A stretch of DNA of 56,312 bases from GCA-2708415 sp964353185 (GCA_964353185.1 CAYGUV010000011.1:1-56312); one strand, 5' to 3'. Shown: positions 41,870 to 51,969, counted from the stretch's first letter. Numbers and translations are program-made. The notes: generated by a model from the letters alone, not told the origin.

Positions 41870-43624
41870 ATGATACAAAAATTGAGAAATAAATTTTTTG
41901 TAGTTTTTCTGTATATTGCTTTCTTTTCAAGCTTTATCCTAATAAAAAATTCTACAGCGCAAATCACTGTCACTGGACTAAATGATAAGGAAGATTTACT
42001 GACATATGTACAAGAAAAAGCGTTAAGTAAATATGAATCTAAAGATGATCCTCCTACTCGTTCTATTAAAATTAAAGCAGAAATTGAAAAAGCACTGAGA
42101 GCGAAAGGGTATTACGACCCAAAGGTGAATCTAATAGCTGAGAATAAGGATCAAAAAAACGCTCAAAAATTTAAAGTTGTTACAGGTCAAGTTTATACAA
42201 TAGATAGTATTAATATTAAGGGTGTTTCTGATATATCTGTTAACTCTCTACAGCCAGATGATATTTTAGATGCTGAAAAAGTTTTAATCGCTCAAAGTAG
42301 ATTGCTTAACACTATTGCAAAAGAAAGATGTTTTTATAATCTATCCGTAAAACATGAAATTACTTTAGATAGAAATACAAAAACAGCAAATATAAGATTT
42401 ATTGTTGGTGGGGAAGATAACTCAAAATTCGGGGCTACTATATTTAAAGGAGCTGATAACATAAAAGCTAAGCATCTCTCTCGTTTTCTAACCTATAAAG
42501 AAAATGAATGCTGGAGCGATAAAAAAGTTGAATCAACAAAAACGGCTTTATTACAAACAGGTTTAATTAGCAAAATTGACTTAAACCTACCCAAGGACCT
42601 TCCAGATAACAAAATCATTCCATTAACTTATGAGATAAAAGAAACTGCGCCTCGTAAAATTCGGTTGGGCACAGATTATAGTACATCAGAAGGCGTCGGC
42701 ATTAGCGCCCAATGGACACATAAAAACTATTTTGGGGCAGGTGAGAGATTAAGTTTTTTAAGTCAATTATCAACAGTTTTGCAATCTATCGGTATTGACT
42801 TTAGTAAGCCTTTTTTCCTTTCGAAAAAACAAAGTTTAAATATATCATCTTTATTACAGCGCCAAGACACGGATGCGTTTGAAGAACAAACTCTTGATTT
42901 AGAAGCATCTATTCAACGTGATTTATCAAAATATTGGACAGGAAACTTAGGGATCGGGTTTGAAGCTTCTCAAATTACGGACCAAGATGGATCAAAGGAA
43001 GATGAATCTACTTTTGGTTTAATCTCTATGCCAGGTCGAATTAACTTTGATAATCGGGATGATTTACTTGATCCTCATTCTGGCTATAATTTTTCTTTTG
43101 GTTTTGAACCATTTGTTGATGTTCTGGGTGAATCTAACCCTTTTCTCAAAAGCCGAATAACAGGAATAACTTATTTTGATTTGAGCGATAGTAAATATGA
43201 TCCAGTAATTGCCTTGCGTGCTTCTGCCGGCAGTATTCTTGGATCATCCACTAATACTATACCAGCTACGAAGCGTTTTTTCTCAGGCGGCGGCGGCAGC
43301 ATTCGTGGCTTTGGTTATCAGGAGGCGGGCCCCATTGATGATGAGGGGGATCCATCTGGTGGGCGCTCTCTTATCGAAAGCTCCGCAGAACTGCGTTTAA
43401 AATTTACGGATAATTTAGGCGGTGTTGCGTTTGTTGACGCAGGAGGGGTCTATGATAACGTTATTCCGAATATAAGTGATGGGGTCTATGTAGGGGCAGG
43501 TATTGGCGCCCGATATTATACAAGCTTTGGCCCTATTCGTTTTGATGTTGCGACACCTATCAGTAGGAAAGAGAACACGGATCAAAATTTTCAAATTTAT
43601 ATTAGTATTGGGCAGGCTTTTTAA
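41870..43624 (+). CDS. tamA: TamA, outer-membrane Omp85-family assembly factor
   Basis: 584 residues. A signal peptide ends near STAQITV (about residue 34). POTRA domains occupy about residues 35-265 (IKAEIEKALRAKGYYDP is the first, and FKVVTGQVYTIDSINIKG a typical strand), followed by a 16-strand barrel with RRFFSGGGGSIRGFGYQE matching the conserved VRGF/Y loop and ending GPIRFDVATPISRKEN...ISIGQAF. With TamB it helps place barrel proteins and adhesins, or lipids, in the outer membrane. TamB follows with no gap. The first two cysteine-containing POTRA stretches are unremarkable. Confidence 0.9.
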   Translation: MIQKLRNKFFVVFLYIAFFSSFILIKNSTAQITVTGLNDKEDLLTYVQEKALSKYESKDDPPTRSIKIKAEIEKALRAKGYYDPKVNLIAENKDQKNAQKFKVVTGQVYTIDSINIKGVSDISVNSLQPDDILDAEKVLIAQSRLLNTIAKERCFYNLSVKHEITLDRNTKTANIRFIVGGEDNSKFGATIFKGADNIKAKHLSRFLTYKENECWSDKKVESTKTALLQTGLISKIDLNLPKDLPDNKIIPLTYEIKETAPRKIRLGTDYSTSEGVGISAQWTHKNYFGAGERLSFLSQLSTVLQSIGIDFSKPFFLSKKQSLNISSLLQRQDTDAFEEQTLDLEASIQRDLSKYWTGNLGIGFEASQITDQDGSKEDESTFGLISMPGRINFDNRDDLLDPHSGYNFSFGFEPFVDVLGESNPFLKSRITGITYFDLSDSKYDPVIALRASAGSILGSSTNTIPATKRFFSGGGGSIRGFGYQEAGPIDDEGDPSGGRSLIESSAELRLKFTDNLGGVAFVDAGGVYDNVIPNISDGVYVGAGIGARYYTSFGPIRFDVATPISRKENTDQNFQIYISIGQAF

Positions 43625-46600
43625 ATGATAAATCTTATCAAGATTATTGGTTCTGTTCTCCAACGCTTTAATGGCTTATTGGCCTTATTATTGACGGTTG
43701 TTATTATTTTGATAATGGGGGCTCAAGGCTTCGTTTTTTGGCTCAATACCCAAAGAGGTGGAGATTGGCTTTCGTCACACTTCAATCAGGCTTTAAAAGC
43801 ATCTGGCTATGAAATCGTCATGGATAATTTTACTTTGGCGGGTTTTTTTGGGTTAAAAGCTAAGCACGTCAATGTTAAACAAAACGGCTCATCTATTTTG
43901 ACGGGTGAAGCTGTTATATTTTCTATAAACCCACTTCCGATTGGTATGAAAACCCTCAACATTAATTTTAAAGCCCAAATGATTAATTTCATTTCCATGC
44001 CTGAAACCAAAGAGGTCGATAGTCAGGAAAAGGCAGTTTTAAGTGAATTACCGGACTTATATTTTAAAAAAGCGAATATCAACTTAGATATCAAAAAGTT
44101 GTTAGTATCCAACGATATTGTTGAAGGCGGATTTGAAGGTGGCATTCAAATAAATCAATCTATTGATCTAAAAAAATATAATGTAACGTCCAAAGGTGAC
44201 ATTCAACTATCAAATATTAGATTTAATCAGGCTGACTACCTCCCTAATCTAATAAAAAATGATTTACAATTTGATTTAGAAACCCAGAAATTAAATTTTA
44301 AAGAAATCACGTTTGATCATAAGCTTTATCAAATAAAAACAATAGGCGCATATCACGTTGATGATAGTAAATTTAATGTAAAAGTTACAGGTCAAGTGAA
44401 TGGTGCGCAAAACCTAAATCGAAAGGCACAAACACCTATTAAGCTACACAGTATGATACAGGGCAATATCGACGATTTTACAGGAACAATAGCCGCCCAA
44501 ACAACATATGAAGGCATTAAAACAACAGTTGATACCAACATACAAAGGAAAAATAATACAATATCTCTTAAAGAAATTATTGGCGCAGGTGGGCCTATCA
44601 GTGTCCTTGGTTATATTGATTATAATATGGACTCAGGCTTTGCAATAGGTAAGTTAGATGCCAGCTTATCTGATCTAAAATTCCTTAATAACTTTGTTAG
44701 TGATCTAAACTTATCTGGAAGTTTGAAAGCATCAGCGAATATAGAAGAAAAGAATGGGAAACAAAACGCTACCTTAACAGCGACTTTGGCAAATATGCTC
44801 TACGATAAAATCTCAGTACAAAAAATTGTGACAAATATAAATTTCGCAGATGTAAAAAATATTGAAAACATTAATGCAGACGTAATTCTAACCAAGGGCA
44901 ATTTAGACAATATTAATTTACAAAATGCGACGCTCAATGTCTCTAAAGACAAACAAGGCTATCAATTAAATCTCAAGGGCAATGGGGAAAGTATAAAACC
45001 ATTTTTAATACAGGCTAAAGCAATAGTAAAGAAAACGGACTCTATAGATGTCAATGTAACCGATGCAGCCTTAATGATGGGGAAGGGAAGGATAACGGCG
45101 CAGGGGGATATTATAACAAATAAAATTGATATGAAGATTGCGGGAGAGAAACTAGATTTTTCTAAAATGGCGTTTGTTGATTTATCTTCTATTCCAATCA
45201 TATTGAATAAATTCGATACGACTATCGAAGGATCTATAGAGGCGCCAGTTATTAAAACATCTTATAACTTTAAACCGACTATACAGGAGGAATTCGGGGC
45301 TCAATTTATCGGTACAGCATTCTATCAATCTAACGAATTAAGGAATGAATTATCGGCCAATGGTAGGGGCATTAAAATATTTAACATGGCTCTTAATATA
45401 CCTTTAAACCTATCTTTTTCTCCCTTTGTTTTTGACCTAAATCAGTCCTCAGCAATAAATGGCACCGCCAATATAGAATCTGATTTACGCTCTTTATCTT
45501 CTTTATTTTTAGATGAAGGGTATGAAATATTAGGAGATCTAGCGATAAAAACAGATATCACAGGCAGTTTGTCTAATCCGCTCTTAGATGGTTTTGCTAC
45601 ACTTAAAGATTCAATGGTGGCTAACCGTTATAATAACATTGAGCTACGTGATATTAACGGGGAAGCAATTTTTAAAAATCGTCAAATTGAATTGACACGC
45701 CTTAATGCGAAAGGTGTTGATAATGAAGGAACGATAACCGTTAAAGGAACACTAAACCTTACAGATTTTAATGCCCCAGATATAAGAGCGTCACTTACTA
45801 TGCGAGATATTCATTTATTAAAAAATGAAAATTATGACGCATGGCTTAATGCAGATATTAACTTAAATAAAACAGGGAGCAGTTATATAGTTTCAGGGGA
45901 ACTAAGCCCTCAAGAAATATCCATCCGAATTCCTGATCAGTTTGATGCGACTATTCCTGAATTAAATATTATAGAAGTTGAGAAAAAAAATAAGCCAACA
46001 GATAGTTTATTCTCGAAAACAAAACTGGACATAAAATTTATTGCAGATAATAAAATCTTTGTTACGGGCCGTGGTTTAGACACTGAATTAAAGGGAAATT
46101 TAAATGTTGAAGGCACATTGAAAACCCCTCTTGTTACAGGTAATTTAAATACCATACGTGGCAGATATGAAGAGTTTGGTCGTCGCTTCTCTCTTGATAA
46201 GGCAAGCTTGCGTTTTCAAGGTCTTATTCCACCATCACCATATTTAGATATTGAGGCGTCAACTGATGTTGATAATATTACAGCCAAAGTTCTTATTTCT
46301 AGCAGTGTTACTGATCCACAAATTAGGATGGAATCCAATCCCCCATTACCTGATGACGAAATCATATCGCTTATTTTATTTGGTAAAGACGTCACGCAGA
46401 TATCTCCGTTTCAAGCGATCCAATTGGCGAATACTGTTCGCAGATTTTCTGGCGCTGGCGGTAGTTTATTTGATCCACTACAAGAGATTAAATCAGTAAC
46501 AGGGTTAGATGATGTTTACATTGAAGGAACGGGTGCTGGCGGCACAACAGTTGGGGCAGGAAAATATGTAACAGATAAGGTATATGTCGGCGTTGAACAA

Positions 46601-46726
46601 GGAACCGCTGAAAACACAAGCTCAGCTACCATCGAGGTCGAAGTCACACCAAGTATTTCCGTGGAAAGCAAAGCGGCACAAAATGGCGAATCTGATATTG
46701 GTGTGTTTTGGGAATGGAATTATTGA
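43625..46726 (+). CDS. tamB: TamB, translocation and assembly module (DUF490)
   Basis: 1033 residues. An N-terminal membrane anchor (LLTVVIILIMGAQGFVFWL, about residues 20-38) is followed by a long beta-rich body of repeating AsmA-like strands and the C-terminal DUF490 domain: VTGNLNTIRGRYEEFGRRFSLDKASLRF, SSVTDPQIRMESNPPLPDDEIISLILFGKD and the closing FWEWNY. It spans the periplasm as a hydrophobic groove bridging the inner membrane to TamA. The start is one base after the tamA stop. It is somewhat shorter than E. coli TamB (1259), with the deficit in the body. Confidence 0.92.
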   Translation: MINLIKIIGSVLQRFNGLLALLLTVVIILIMGAQGFVFWLNTQRGGDWLSSHFNQALKASGYEIVMDNFTLAGFFGLKAKHVNVKQNGSSILTGEAVIFSINPLPIGMKTLNINFKAQMINFISMPETKEVDSQEKAVLSELPDLYFKKANINLDIKKLLVSNDIVEGGFEGGIQINQSIDLKKYNVTSKGDIQLSNIRFNQADYLPNLIKNDLQFDLETQKLNFKEITFDHKLYQIKTIGAYHVDDSKFNVKVTGQVNGAQNLNRKAQTPIKLHSMIQGNIDDFTGTIAAQTTYEGIKTTVDTNIQRKNNTISLKEIIGAGGPISVLGYIDYNMDSGFAIGKLDASLSDLKFLNNFVSDLNLSGSLKASANIEEKNGKQNATLTATLANMLYDKISVQKIVTNINFADVKNIENINADVILTKGNLDNINLQNATLNVSKDKQGYQLNLKGNGESIKPFLIQAKAIVKKTDSIDVNVTDAALMMGKGRITAQGDIITNKIDMKIAGEKLDFSKMAFVDLSSIPIILNKFDTTIEGSIEAPVIKTSYNFKPTIQEEFGAQFIGTAFYQSNELRNELSANGRGIKIFNMALNIPLNLSFSPFVFDLNQSSAINGTANIESDLRSLSSLFLDEGYEILGDLAIKTDITGSLSNPLLDGFATLKDSMVANRYNNIELRDINGEAIFKNRQIELTRLNAKGVDNEGTITVKGTLNLTDFNAPDIRASLTMRDIHLLKNENYDAWLNADINLNKTGSSYIVSGELSPQEISIRIPDQFDATIPELNIIEVEKKNKPTDSLFSKTKLDIKFIADNKIFVTGRGLDTELKGNLNVEGTLKTPLVTGNLNTIRGRYEEFGRRFSLDKASLRFQGLIPPSPYLDIEASTDVDNITAKVLISSSVTDPQIRMESNPPLPDDEIISLILFGKDVTQISPFQAIQLANTVRRFSGAGGSLFDPLQEIKSVTGLDDVYIEGTGAGGTTVGAGKYVTDKVYVGVEQGTAENTSSATIEVEVTPSISVESKAAQNGESDIGVFWEWNY

Positions 46727-46772
46727 TGCTCAGATATAAACCCATATTATAGTTGGTCACTATATCGGTCTT

Positions 46773-46830
46773 AAAAAACGCCCTAGAACTCTCATTTTAC
46801 AAACATGAAATAAGAGTTTTAAAGGGCGTT
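46773..46830 (-). terminator. terminator between tamB and the prepilin-like operon
   Basis: AACGCCCT (46777-46784) pairs with AGGGCGTT (46823-46830), and AACTCT (46787-46792) with AGAGTT (46813-46818), giving a long stem with small internal bulges. On the minus strand it is followed by TTTTTTAA, so it terminates the prepilin-like operon; in the plus direction it lacks a clear T-run but may still slow tamB readthrough. Confidence 0.65.
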
Positions 46831-46855
46831 ATATTAATAAATAACTTAAATTATT

Positions 46856-48643
46856 TTAAAGGGATTGCGATGCTTCGCATGTTCCATTCCTCAACGCATT
46901 ATAAAGTGTTAATTGTGAATCCCATATAATAATATCATCAAATACCTCTGATCCATCATTGGATACTATCTTACGAATATCACTTACCTCTACTGCTGAT
47001 TCATGATTACGGCGCTCAAACTCATTTTCGTCAGCGTCTGTAATATTATCACGTTTTGTACCATCTGTTAGATATGCGCCTTCCCCATTCGGACCATGGC
47101 TAATAAGGGCATAGGCGGCCGCTTCAAAATTTTGGTTAATTGGGGCATCATATATTACTGTGGTTGCTCCATAGGCGCTCTTATCATTTCTTCTCTCAAG
47201 ACGCTCTTCATTATCTTCATTAAGCACAATCAAATCTTGACTGGTTGCTACTGAAGGAGAACCAAATTTCATTTCACTAAATCCTAAAGATGCGTGGCTT
47301 GCGTTAAACTTTACTCTACCAATTTCTACGTCACTTAAATCTAAATCTGCAGCTGCTAAGGCGTCTAATAATCGCTCTTTACTTTCGTAAAACAATTTCT
47401 CAGCGTCACGTTCATCTTGGTTTCTTTTTCCTTCTGGATCCCCGTTAGTTGTGCTGTAAAAGCCCTCTTGCTCGACTTCTCCTAAAATTGAATCAAGCGA
47501 GAATGACAGTTCTCCAATACCCGTTGGTGCTTCGGGTAGGCGTAAAACAAAGGCAACATTCTCTACAAAATTTCCTTCATTATCGACAATTTCCAAATTT
47601 ATTTGCATCGCAGAATACCAGTTACTTTCATTCAGATCGCCAAGTGTCATGGTAAAATCTTGAACTGCGACATTTTCTTCATTTTCTTGAATATCAAAAA
47701 CGGCAGCATTTCTAAAAAATTTACCATTTCGCGAACCTCCACGATCAATTCCCAAACCATCACCCATGGGAATGCCATCATGTTCTAACGCGTCATATGC
47801 AAAGACTGCGCCTTCGACTTCTTCAGCCCATTCTCTTCTTTCTTCGATATACTCATTTGGTTTCCACATTGCAATCTCGTCTTCTAATGCTTCGATAGAC
47901 ATGATGACTTTATCATCACCAATACCATCGCCATCTAAATCTAAATTTGCTGTTGTTGACCCATTATGCCATGCATTTTCAGATGCTTTAAACTCAAGAC
48001 TTGCTGTATTATTTAGAATCGAAGGACAGCAAAAGCGTGCCTTATAAACATTATGGTTCATATTTTGTGCATTAATGTTGGCGCTATCACCGTCACTCAT
48101 GACGTAATTTGCTTTATGGGTAACCCAATTAGGTGTGCGGCATAACTGGTGCAACGCACTTTCGTCTCCATCTTTTAAAATAAGTGTTTTTTCCGAACCT
48201 TCTCCATCTTGCTCAAAGTCTAGAGCGGCATATGACTGTGTAAAATCTTTACTGACTTTATATGTTAGGTAATTACCCCATTCGTCCTTTGCCGCACTTT
48301 CGGGCAGGCCAAGCTCCCTAAATGGTAATATTCCAATAATGTCGGCACATTTATCGTCACTATCAAGCGCCCCTTCTGTTCCTCTTGCTCCGGCTACGGC
48401 GCTTGGGTCTGCTGGACATGGGACGCGGTAATTACGATGCGCGTACGCGGCCAAAGCCACCCGTAGATCTTGCATTTTATGCTGAGTAGTGGTTTCAAAA
48501 TAAAACTGATTGGGCTGAGAATCTTTTATCATGGCTGTAATAAAAAAGCCGAACAACGCCAAAATAATTGGAATTGTTAGGATAATGAAACCTGCTTCAT
48601 TTGAAGAATTGGTTTTCTTTGCCAAAAAATTATGCGTAACCAT
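46856..48643 (-). CDS. large prepilin-like protein lacking Glu+5 (fourth of the cluster, GspK-like tip candidate)
   Basis: 595 residues. The type III-like leader is NEAG|FIILTI (cleavage after Gly18) followed by a hydrophobic helix; position +5 is Thr instead of Glu, as in GspK. The shared family domain follows: YAHRNYRVPCPADPSAVAG, GILPFRELGLPESAAKDEWGNYLTYKVS, ARFCCPS, then an insertion of about 290 residues absent from the other three, then ISHGPNGEGAYL and FDDIIIWDSQLTL before the end. Ribosome-binding site AAGGGG. It is last in the minus-strand cluster and 111 bp after its neighbour. I do not recognise a named family beyond the prepilin leader. Confidence 0.75.
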   Translation of the reverse strand: MVTHNFLAKKTNSSNEAGFIILTIPIILALFGFFITAMIKDSQPNQFYFETTTQHKMQDLRVALAAYAHRNYRVPCPADPSAVAGARGTEGALDSDDKCADIIGILPFRELGLPESAAKDEWGNYLTYKVSKDFTQSYAALDFEQDGEGSEKTLILKDGDESALHQLCRTPNWVTHKANYVMSDGDSANINAQNMNHNVYKARFCCPSILNNTASLEFKASENAWHNGSTTANLDLDGDGIGDDKVIMSIEALEDEIAMWKPNEYIEERREWAEEVEGAVFAYDALEHDGIPMGDGLGIDRGGSRNGKFFRNAAVFDIQENEENVAVQDFTMTLGDLNESNWYSAMQINLEIVDNEGNFVENVAFVLRLPEAPTGIGELSFSLDSILGEVEQEGFYSTTNGDPEGKRNQDERDAEKLFYESKERLLDALAAADLDLSDVEIGRVKFNASHASLGFSEMKFGSPSVATSQDLIVLNEDNEERLERRNDKSAYGATTVIYDAPINQNFEAAAYALISHGPNGEGAYLTDGTKRDNITDADENEFERRNHESAVEVSDIRKIVSNDGSEVFDDIIIWDSQLTLYNALRNGTCEASQSL

Positions 48644-48754
48644 GTTTTGCCCCTTAAAACAGTTAAAAAACTACTATTACTCTACTAAATACTACTTATA
48701 TTATGCAAAAAAAACATTAAGAATGGCTTAAGAAAGGGGCTTTAGGCGCTAATT

Positions 48755-49681
48755 TTAGAGGTTTTCGCATGATTGGCGACCAGATAACGCAAATATCTCA
48801 TCTTGTGTGAAAAAATTGACAATATCATCATATTCTGTTGCCGCTCCGATGGTTGAATAAACAGATTCTGTAACCACAGTACGGTTTAAATTGCTACTCG
48901 TTATAGCTTCTGCTGATGTATTATCAGGATTGGGCGGGGATTGATTTCCATTTGATAAATAGGCACCATTTTTATTCTCTCCGTGACTAATAATCGCCAT
49001 GGCTAAACCTGTGACAACATTCTCTCGGTTTATGTTTGTATTCGGTGTGCCAGTCAAAGACCTATTGACATTTGTTGTAACCCTCGGTGTTCCAGAATAT
49101 AAATTTGTTCCGTCTTGTTGCACGATAATATCGGTGCCTGTGTCATTTAGTGGGGCGCAAAATTGTGATCGTGGTAACAATGCAAATTTACCATTTGTAT
49201 TATTTCCTGCAACGCGGTTGGCTAGGCGACTATTTACCCTATCAAGTTGTACGCCCAACCGATTATCTGCGGTAAAGTCAGGGGAAACCACATAAGTGAA
49301 AAAATTACCATACCCATCTTTGGCATAGCGCTCTGATATACCAAGGGTTTTATAGGGGATAATTCCATGTGCTTCTTCAGGGGCTGCGGCACATGAAGCG
49401 CGTTCTACCCCGATTGGGTTTCCTGCGGCAACAGATGCATCTGCAGGGCAGGGGAGCCGCCACCTTGTTTGCGCGTAAGACGAAAATGCTTTGGAAATAA
49501 TTTCCATTCTTTTTTGTGTTTCGGCTTTGCTATTACGATGTTTGTAGGTTTCATAAATTGGTAAGACTGCGGCCAATAACAATCCTAAAATTAAAAACAC
49601 GACTGCTAATTCAATCAGAATAAATCCTTCTTGATGTGGTTGAGATTTGCTTTGTTTAATTTTTTTTAAGGCGCGTTGCAT
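48755..49681 (-). CDS. large prepilin-like protein (third of the cluster)
   Basis: 308 residues from ATG 49681, preceded by a near-perfect AGGAGGTG; the upstream in-frame start at 49726 lies within the preceding gene. Leader HQEG|FILIEL, with Glu at +5, and a long hydrophobic helix. The family domain follows: YAQTRWRLPCPADASVAAG, HGIIPYKTLGISERYAKDGYGNFFTYVVS, SQFCAP (single Cys where relatives have CC), ISHGENKNGAYL and YDDIVNFFTQDEIFALSGRQSC. It overlaps the upstream gene by 16 bp. It was probably processed by the prepilin peptidase, which is not encoded in the window. Confidence 0.78.
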   Translation of the reverse strand: MQRALKKIKQSKSQPHQEGFILIELAVVFLILGLLLAAVLPIYETYKHRNSKAETQKRMEIISKAFSSYAQTRWRLPCPADASVAAGNPIGVERASCAAAPEEAHGIIPYKTLGISERYAKDGYGNFFTYVVSPDFTADNRLGVQLDRVNSRLANRVAGNNTNGKFALLPRSQFCAPLNDTGTDIIVQQDGTNLYSGTPRVTTNVNRSLTGTPNTNINRENVVTGLAMAIISHGENKNGAYLSNGNQSPPNPDNTSAEAITSSNLNRTVVTESVYSTIGAATEYDDIVNFFTQDEIFALSGRQSCENL

Positions 49682-50730
49682 GATACACCTCCTATTCGGC
49701 CAAGAACTTGTGAGGGTGTTGCCCACAAAACAATATCATCTATATCATTGGAAAATAATGATGGTAAACCACCACCTGGTGGGGCCGATGCAAGTCTATC
49801 TGGCGCGTAAAATGTGATGTCACTATCTACATTTTCACGTTCTGGATCGGTTATGCCTGTAATATCGCGGCTACCATTTTCTTCCGAAAAAGCGCCATTA
49901 CCATTTTGTCCATGACTAATTAAGATAAAAGCAGGGAAGGAGGGCGGAACAGTAGAATCATTTCCAGCAATAAATCCTGTAATACCCGGATCTTCTAAGT
50001 CTGCATAAGCAGGAGGATCTTCGGTCGCATCCCGATATTCAATGGCACTACCGCCGGCGCCGCCATTTGGGTTGGATCTCGATAAATGTTCTAAAGGCCC
50101 AAAAGATCCTTGCAGATCAATATCGCCTTCTACTCCCGTCGTGCCGCCTGCATTCCATGTTCCACAACAAAAAGCAGCCTTTGCCAAGGCAACATATTCA
50201 TCTGTAACATCTATTCCATCATTATCTGTATTCCAATATGGACGCGTCATACACCAGTTATTAATGTCTAAAGTTTCAGCAACTTCTGGTTTTTGAGAGG
50301 ACGCAATAGAAACGCGATATGTTATGTAGTTCCCGAATTTATCTTTTGCCATATATTTTGGCAGACCTAAAGTTGCAAAGGGAATAATACCTTCTGCTTC
50401 ATTTATATCGCACTCTCCAAAAATATCGCCCGATGCCGTGCTGTTAATTTCTGTTCCAAAAGGCTCACCATTTGTAGTCGTTCCTGATAATCCTGCTGGG
50501 TCGGCGGGGCAAGGAACACGCATATGTTTTTGTGCGTAAACTGATATTGAATCCGCAATATACTCCATATTTTTAAAGGTGTTCTTTTCCGCATTAATAA
50601 CCAAGACGCGCGAAAACGCAACTGTTGCAAAAGCCAGAATGAACCCAACAATAACCATGGCAATTGCTATCTCGACTAAGGTAAATCCGCTCTGTTTTCT
50701 CATATGTTTTTTCATTATATTATTCATCAT
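49666..50730 (-). CDS. large prepilin-like protein (second of the cluster)
   Basis: 354 residues. Leader KQSG|FTLVEIAIAM with Glu+5. The family domain follows: YAQKHMRVPCPADPAGLSG, EGIIPFATLGLPKYMAKDKFGNYITYRVS, AAFCCGT, ISHGQNGNGAF and IDDIVLWATPSQVLGRIGGVSC. The ATG overlaps the preceding stop (ATGATGA), so translation is coupled. The variable middle is rich in Gly, Asp and Asn, as in secreted domains. Compared with ordinary pseudopilins (about 150-200 residues) it is twice the length, the extra part being the C-terminal globular domain shared by all four. Confidence 0.8.
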   Translation of the reverse strand: MMNNIMKKHMRKQSGFTLVEIAIAMVIVGFILAFATVAFSRVLVINAEKNTFKNMEYIADSISVYAQKHMRVPCPADPAGLSGTTTNGEPFGTEINSTASGDIFGECDINEAEGIIPFATLGLPKYMAKDKFGNYITYRVSIASSQKPEVAETLDINNWCMTRPYWNTDNDGIDVTDEYVALAKAAFCCGTWNAGGTTGVEGDIDLQGSFGPLEHLSRSNPNGGAGGSAIEYRDATEDPPAYADLEDPGITGFIAGNDSTVPPSFPAFILISHGQNGNGAFSEENGSRDITGITDPERENVDSDITFYAPDRLASAPPGGGLPSLFSNDIDDIVLWATPSQVLGRIGGVSCNAP

Positions 50731-51818
50731 GGCACCGCACAGCTATCTCGCCTTAATCGCGCCATTAAACTACTTTGTGTTTGCCACGAAACAATATCGT
50801 CGTAATACGTATTATTTGAACTGTTATCATGCTCAATATCATAAACTATTTGATTATCTGATTCTGCATTGATGGTTTCAGACACACTATTATAGCTTGT
50901 TATTCTATTCATTGTTCCATTAACCACAAATGCACCCGCGCCATTGCTACCATGACTAATAACAGCATACACAGGGACGTCAGTATGCCCAGAGACAGTC
51001 TCCAAAGCCGCATTGTAAACAAATCCACCGCCATAAAGGCTGTTATTATAAAATTCTTGCGGGTTGTCTTCGGCTATCGGGTTGGTTGGATCATCAAAAT
51101 TAGGGTCCGCAACGACATCCGCCTCATCGTACCAATTGGCACTGTCTTCATTAAAAACTATAGCGGGTAAGTTAGGCGGGGTATCTGCTGCAGAGGTGGC
51201 AAAAATTTCTGTTTCTGTCCCTTGAGGCTGCATACAGCAAAACCTTGCTTTACGCGGGGATATGTTGCGGCCACCATCTAATACACCTGATGAGAGCCTA
51301 AAAACACCTTCAATCCATTCTGTTGTTCTACATTTTGCATGGACTAATATTGTGTCATCTTCTGGATCGCGCGTGAAAGCGGGGCTGACTTGATACGTTA
51401 TATAATTGCCCCAACCATCAACAGCAATAGAGGCATCTAACCCTAAAGATACAAAAGGAATAATGCCTTCAGTTTCTCCTGTTGCCACATTATCACAAGA
51501 TCCAATTTGTGATCCATTTGCGCCGCTGCCTATTTCGGTTCCAAAAGGCTCAGGGCCTGCATTGCTTGGATCCGCAGGGCAGGGGATACGAAAATTTCTT
51601 GAGGCATAAGCGGACATAGCGTCAGAAATAATTTCAATTGTTTCTCTGGTTTTAGAGCTTTTTAAAATATAGCTCCAGGTCAGATAGGCATTAATCAAAG
51701 TCGTCAAAATTAACCCTGAGATGATAATTACTATTATAATCTCAATCAGGGTAAATCCAGATTCCTTTTCTTTCGCGTCATTGCGCAAAAGTTGATTACT
51801 TTTTCTATGTTGCCCCAA
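50727..51818 (-). CDS. large prepilin-like protein (first of the cluster)
   Basis: 363 residues from TTG 51818 (MGQHRKSNQLL), the only plausible start, preceded by GGAG. Leader KESG|FTLIEIIIVI with Glu+5 is canonical. The family domain follows: YASRNFRIPCPADPSNAG, EGIIPFVSLGLDASIAVDGWGNYITYQVS, ARFCCMQ, ISHGSNGAGAFVVNG and YDDIVSWQTQSSLMARLRRDSC. It leads the operon 151 bp after the RTX gene stop; a TATAAT on the minus strand at 51861-51866 could be the -10 of its own promoter. It shares the most complete set of family motifs. Confidence 0.8.
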   Translation of the reverse strand: MGQHRKSNQLLRNDAKEKESGFTLIEIIIVIIISGLILTTLINAYLTWSYILKSSKTRETIEIISDAMSAYASRNFRIPCPADPSNAGPEPFGTEIGSGANGSQIGSCDNVATGETEGIIPFVSLGLDASIAVDGWGNYITYQVSPAFTRDPEDDTILVHAKCRTTEWIEGVFRLSSGVLDGGRNISPRKARFCCMQPQGTETEIFATSAADTPPNLPAIVFNEDSANWYDEADVVADPNFDDPTNPIAEDNPQEFYNNSLYGGGFVYNAALETVSGHTDVPVYAVISHGSNGAGAFVVNGTMNRITSYNSVSETINAESDNQIVYDIEHDNSSNNTYYDDIVSWQTQSSLMARLRRDSCAVP

Positions 51819-51969
51819 AATACTACTGCTCCACTGAATTATTAACTCACATATTGAATTATTATATCAAGCTATACCTTAGAATTCGTTAAAATTTAGA
51901 ATTCAAATTTATTATATGTGTTTTCAATGGTTTAAACAAATAAACTCTGTCAATGGGAGGGAGGTCGAC

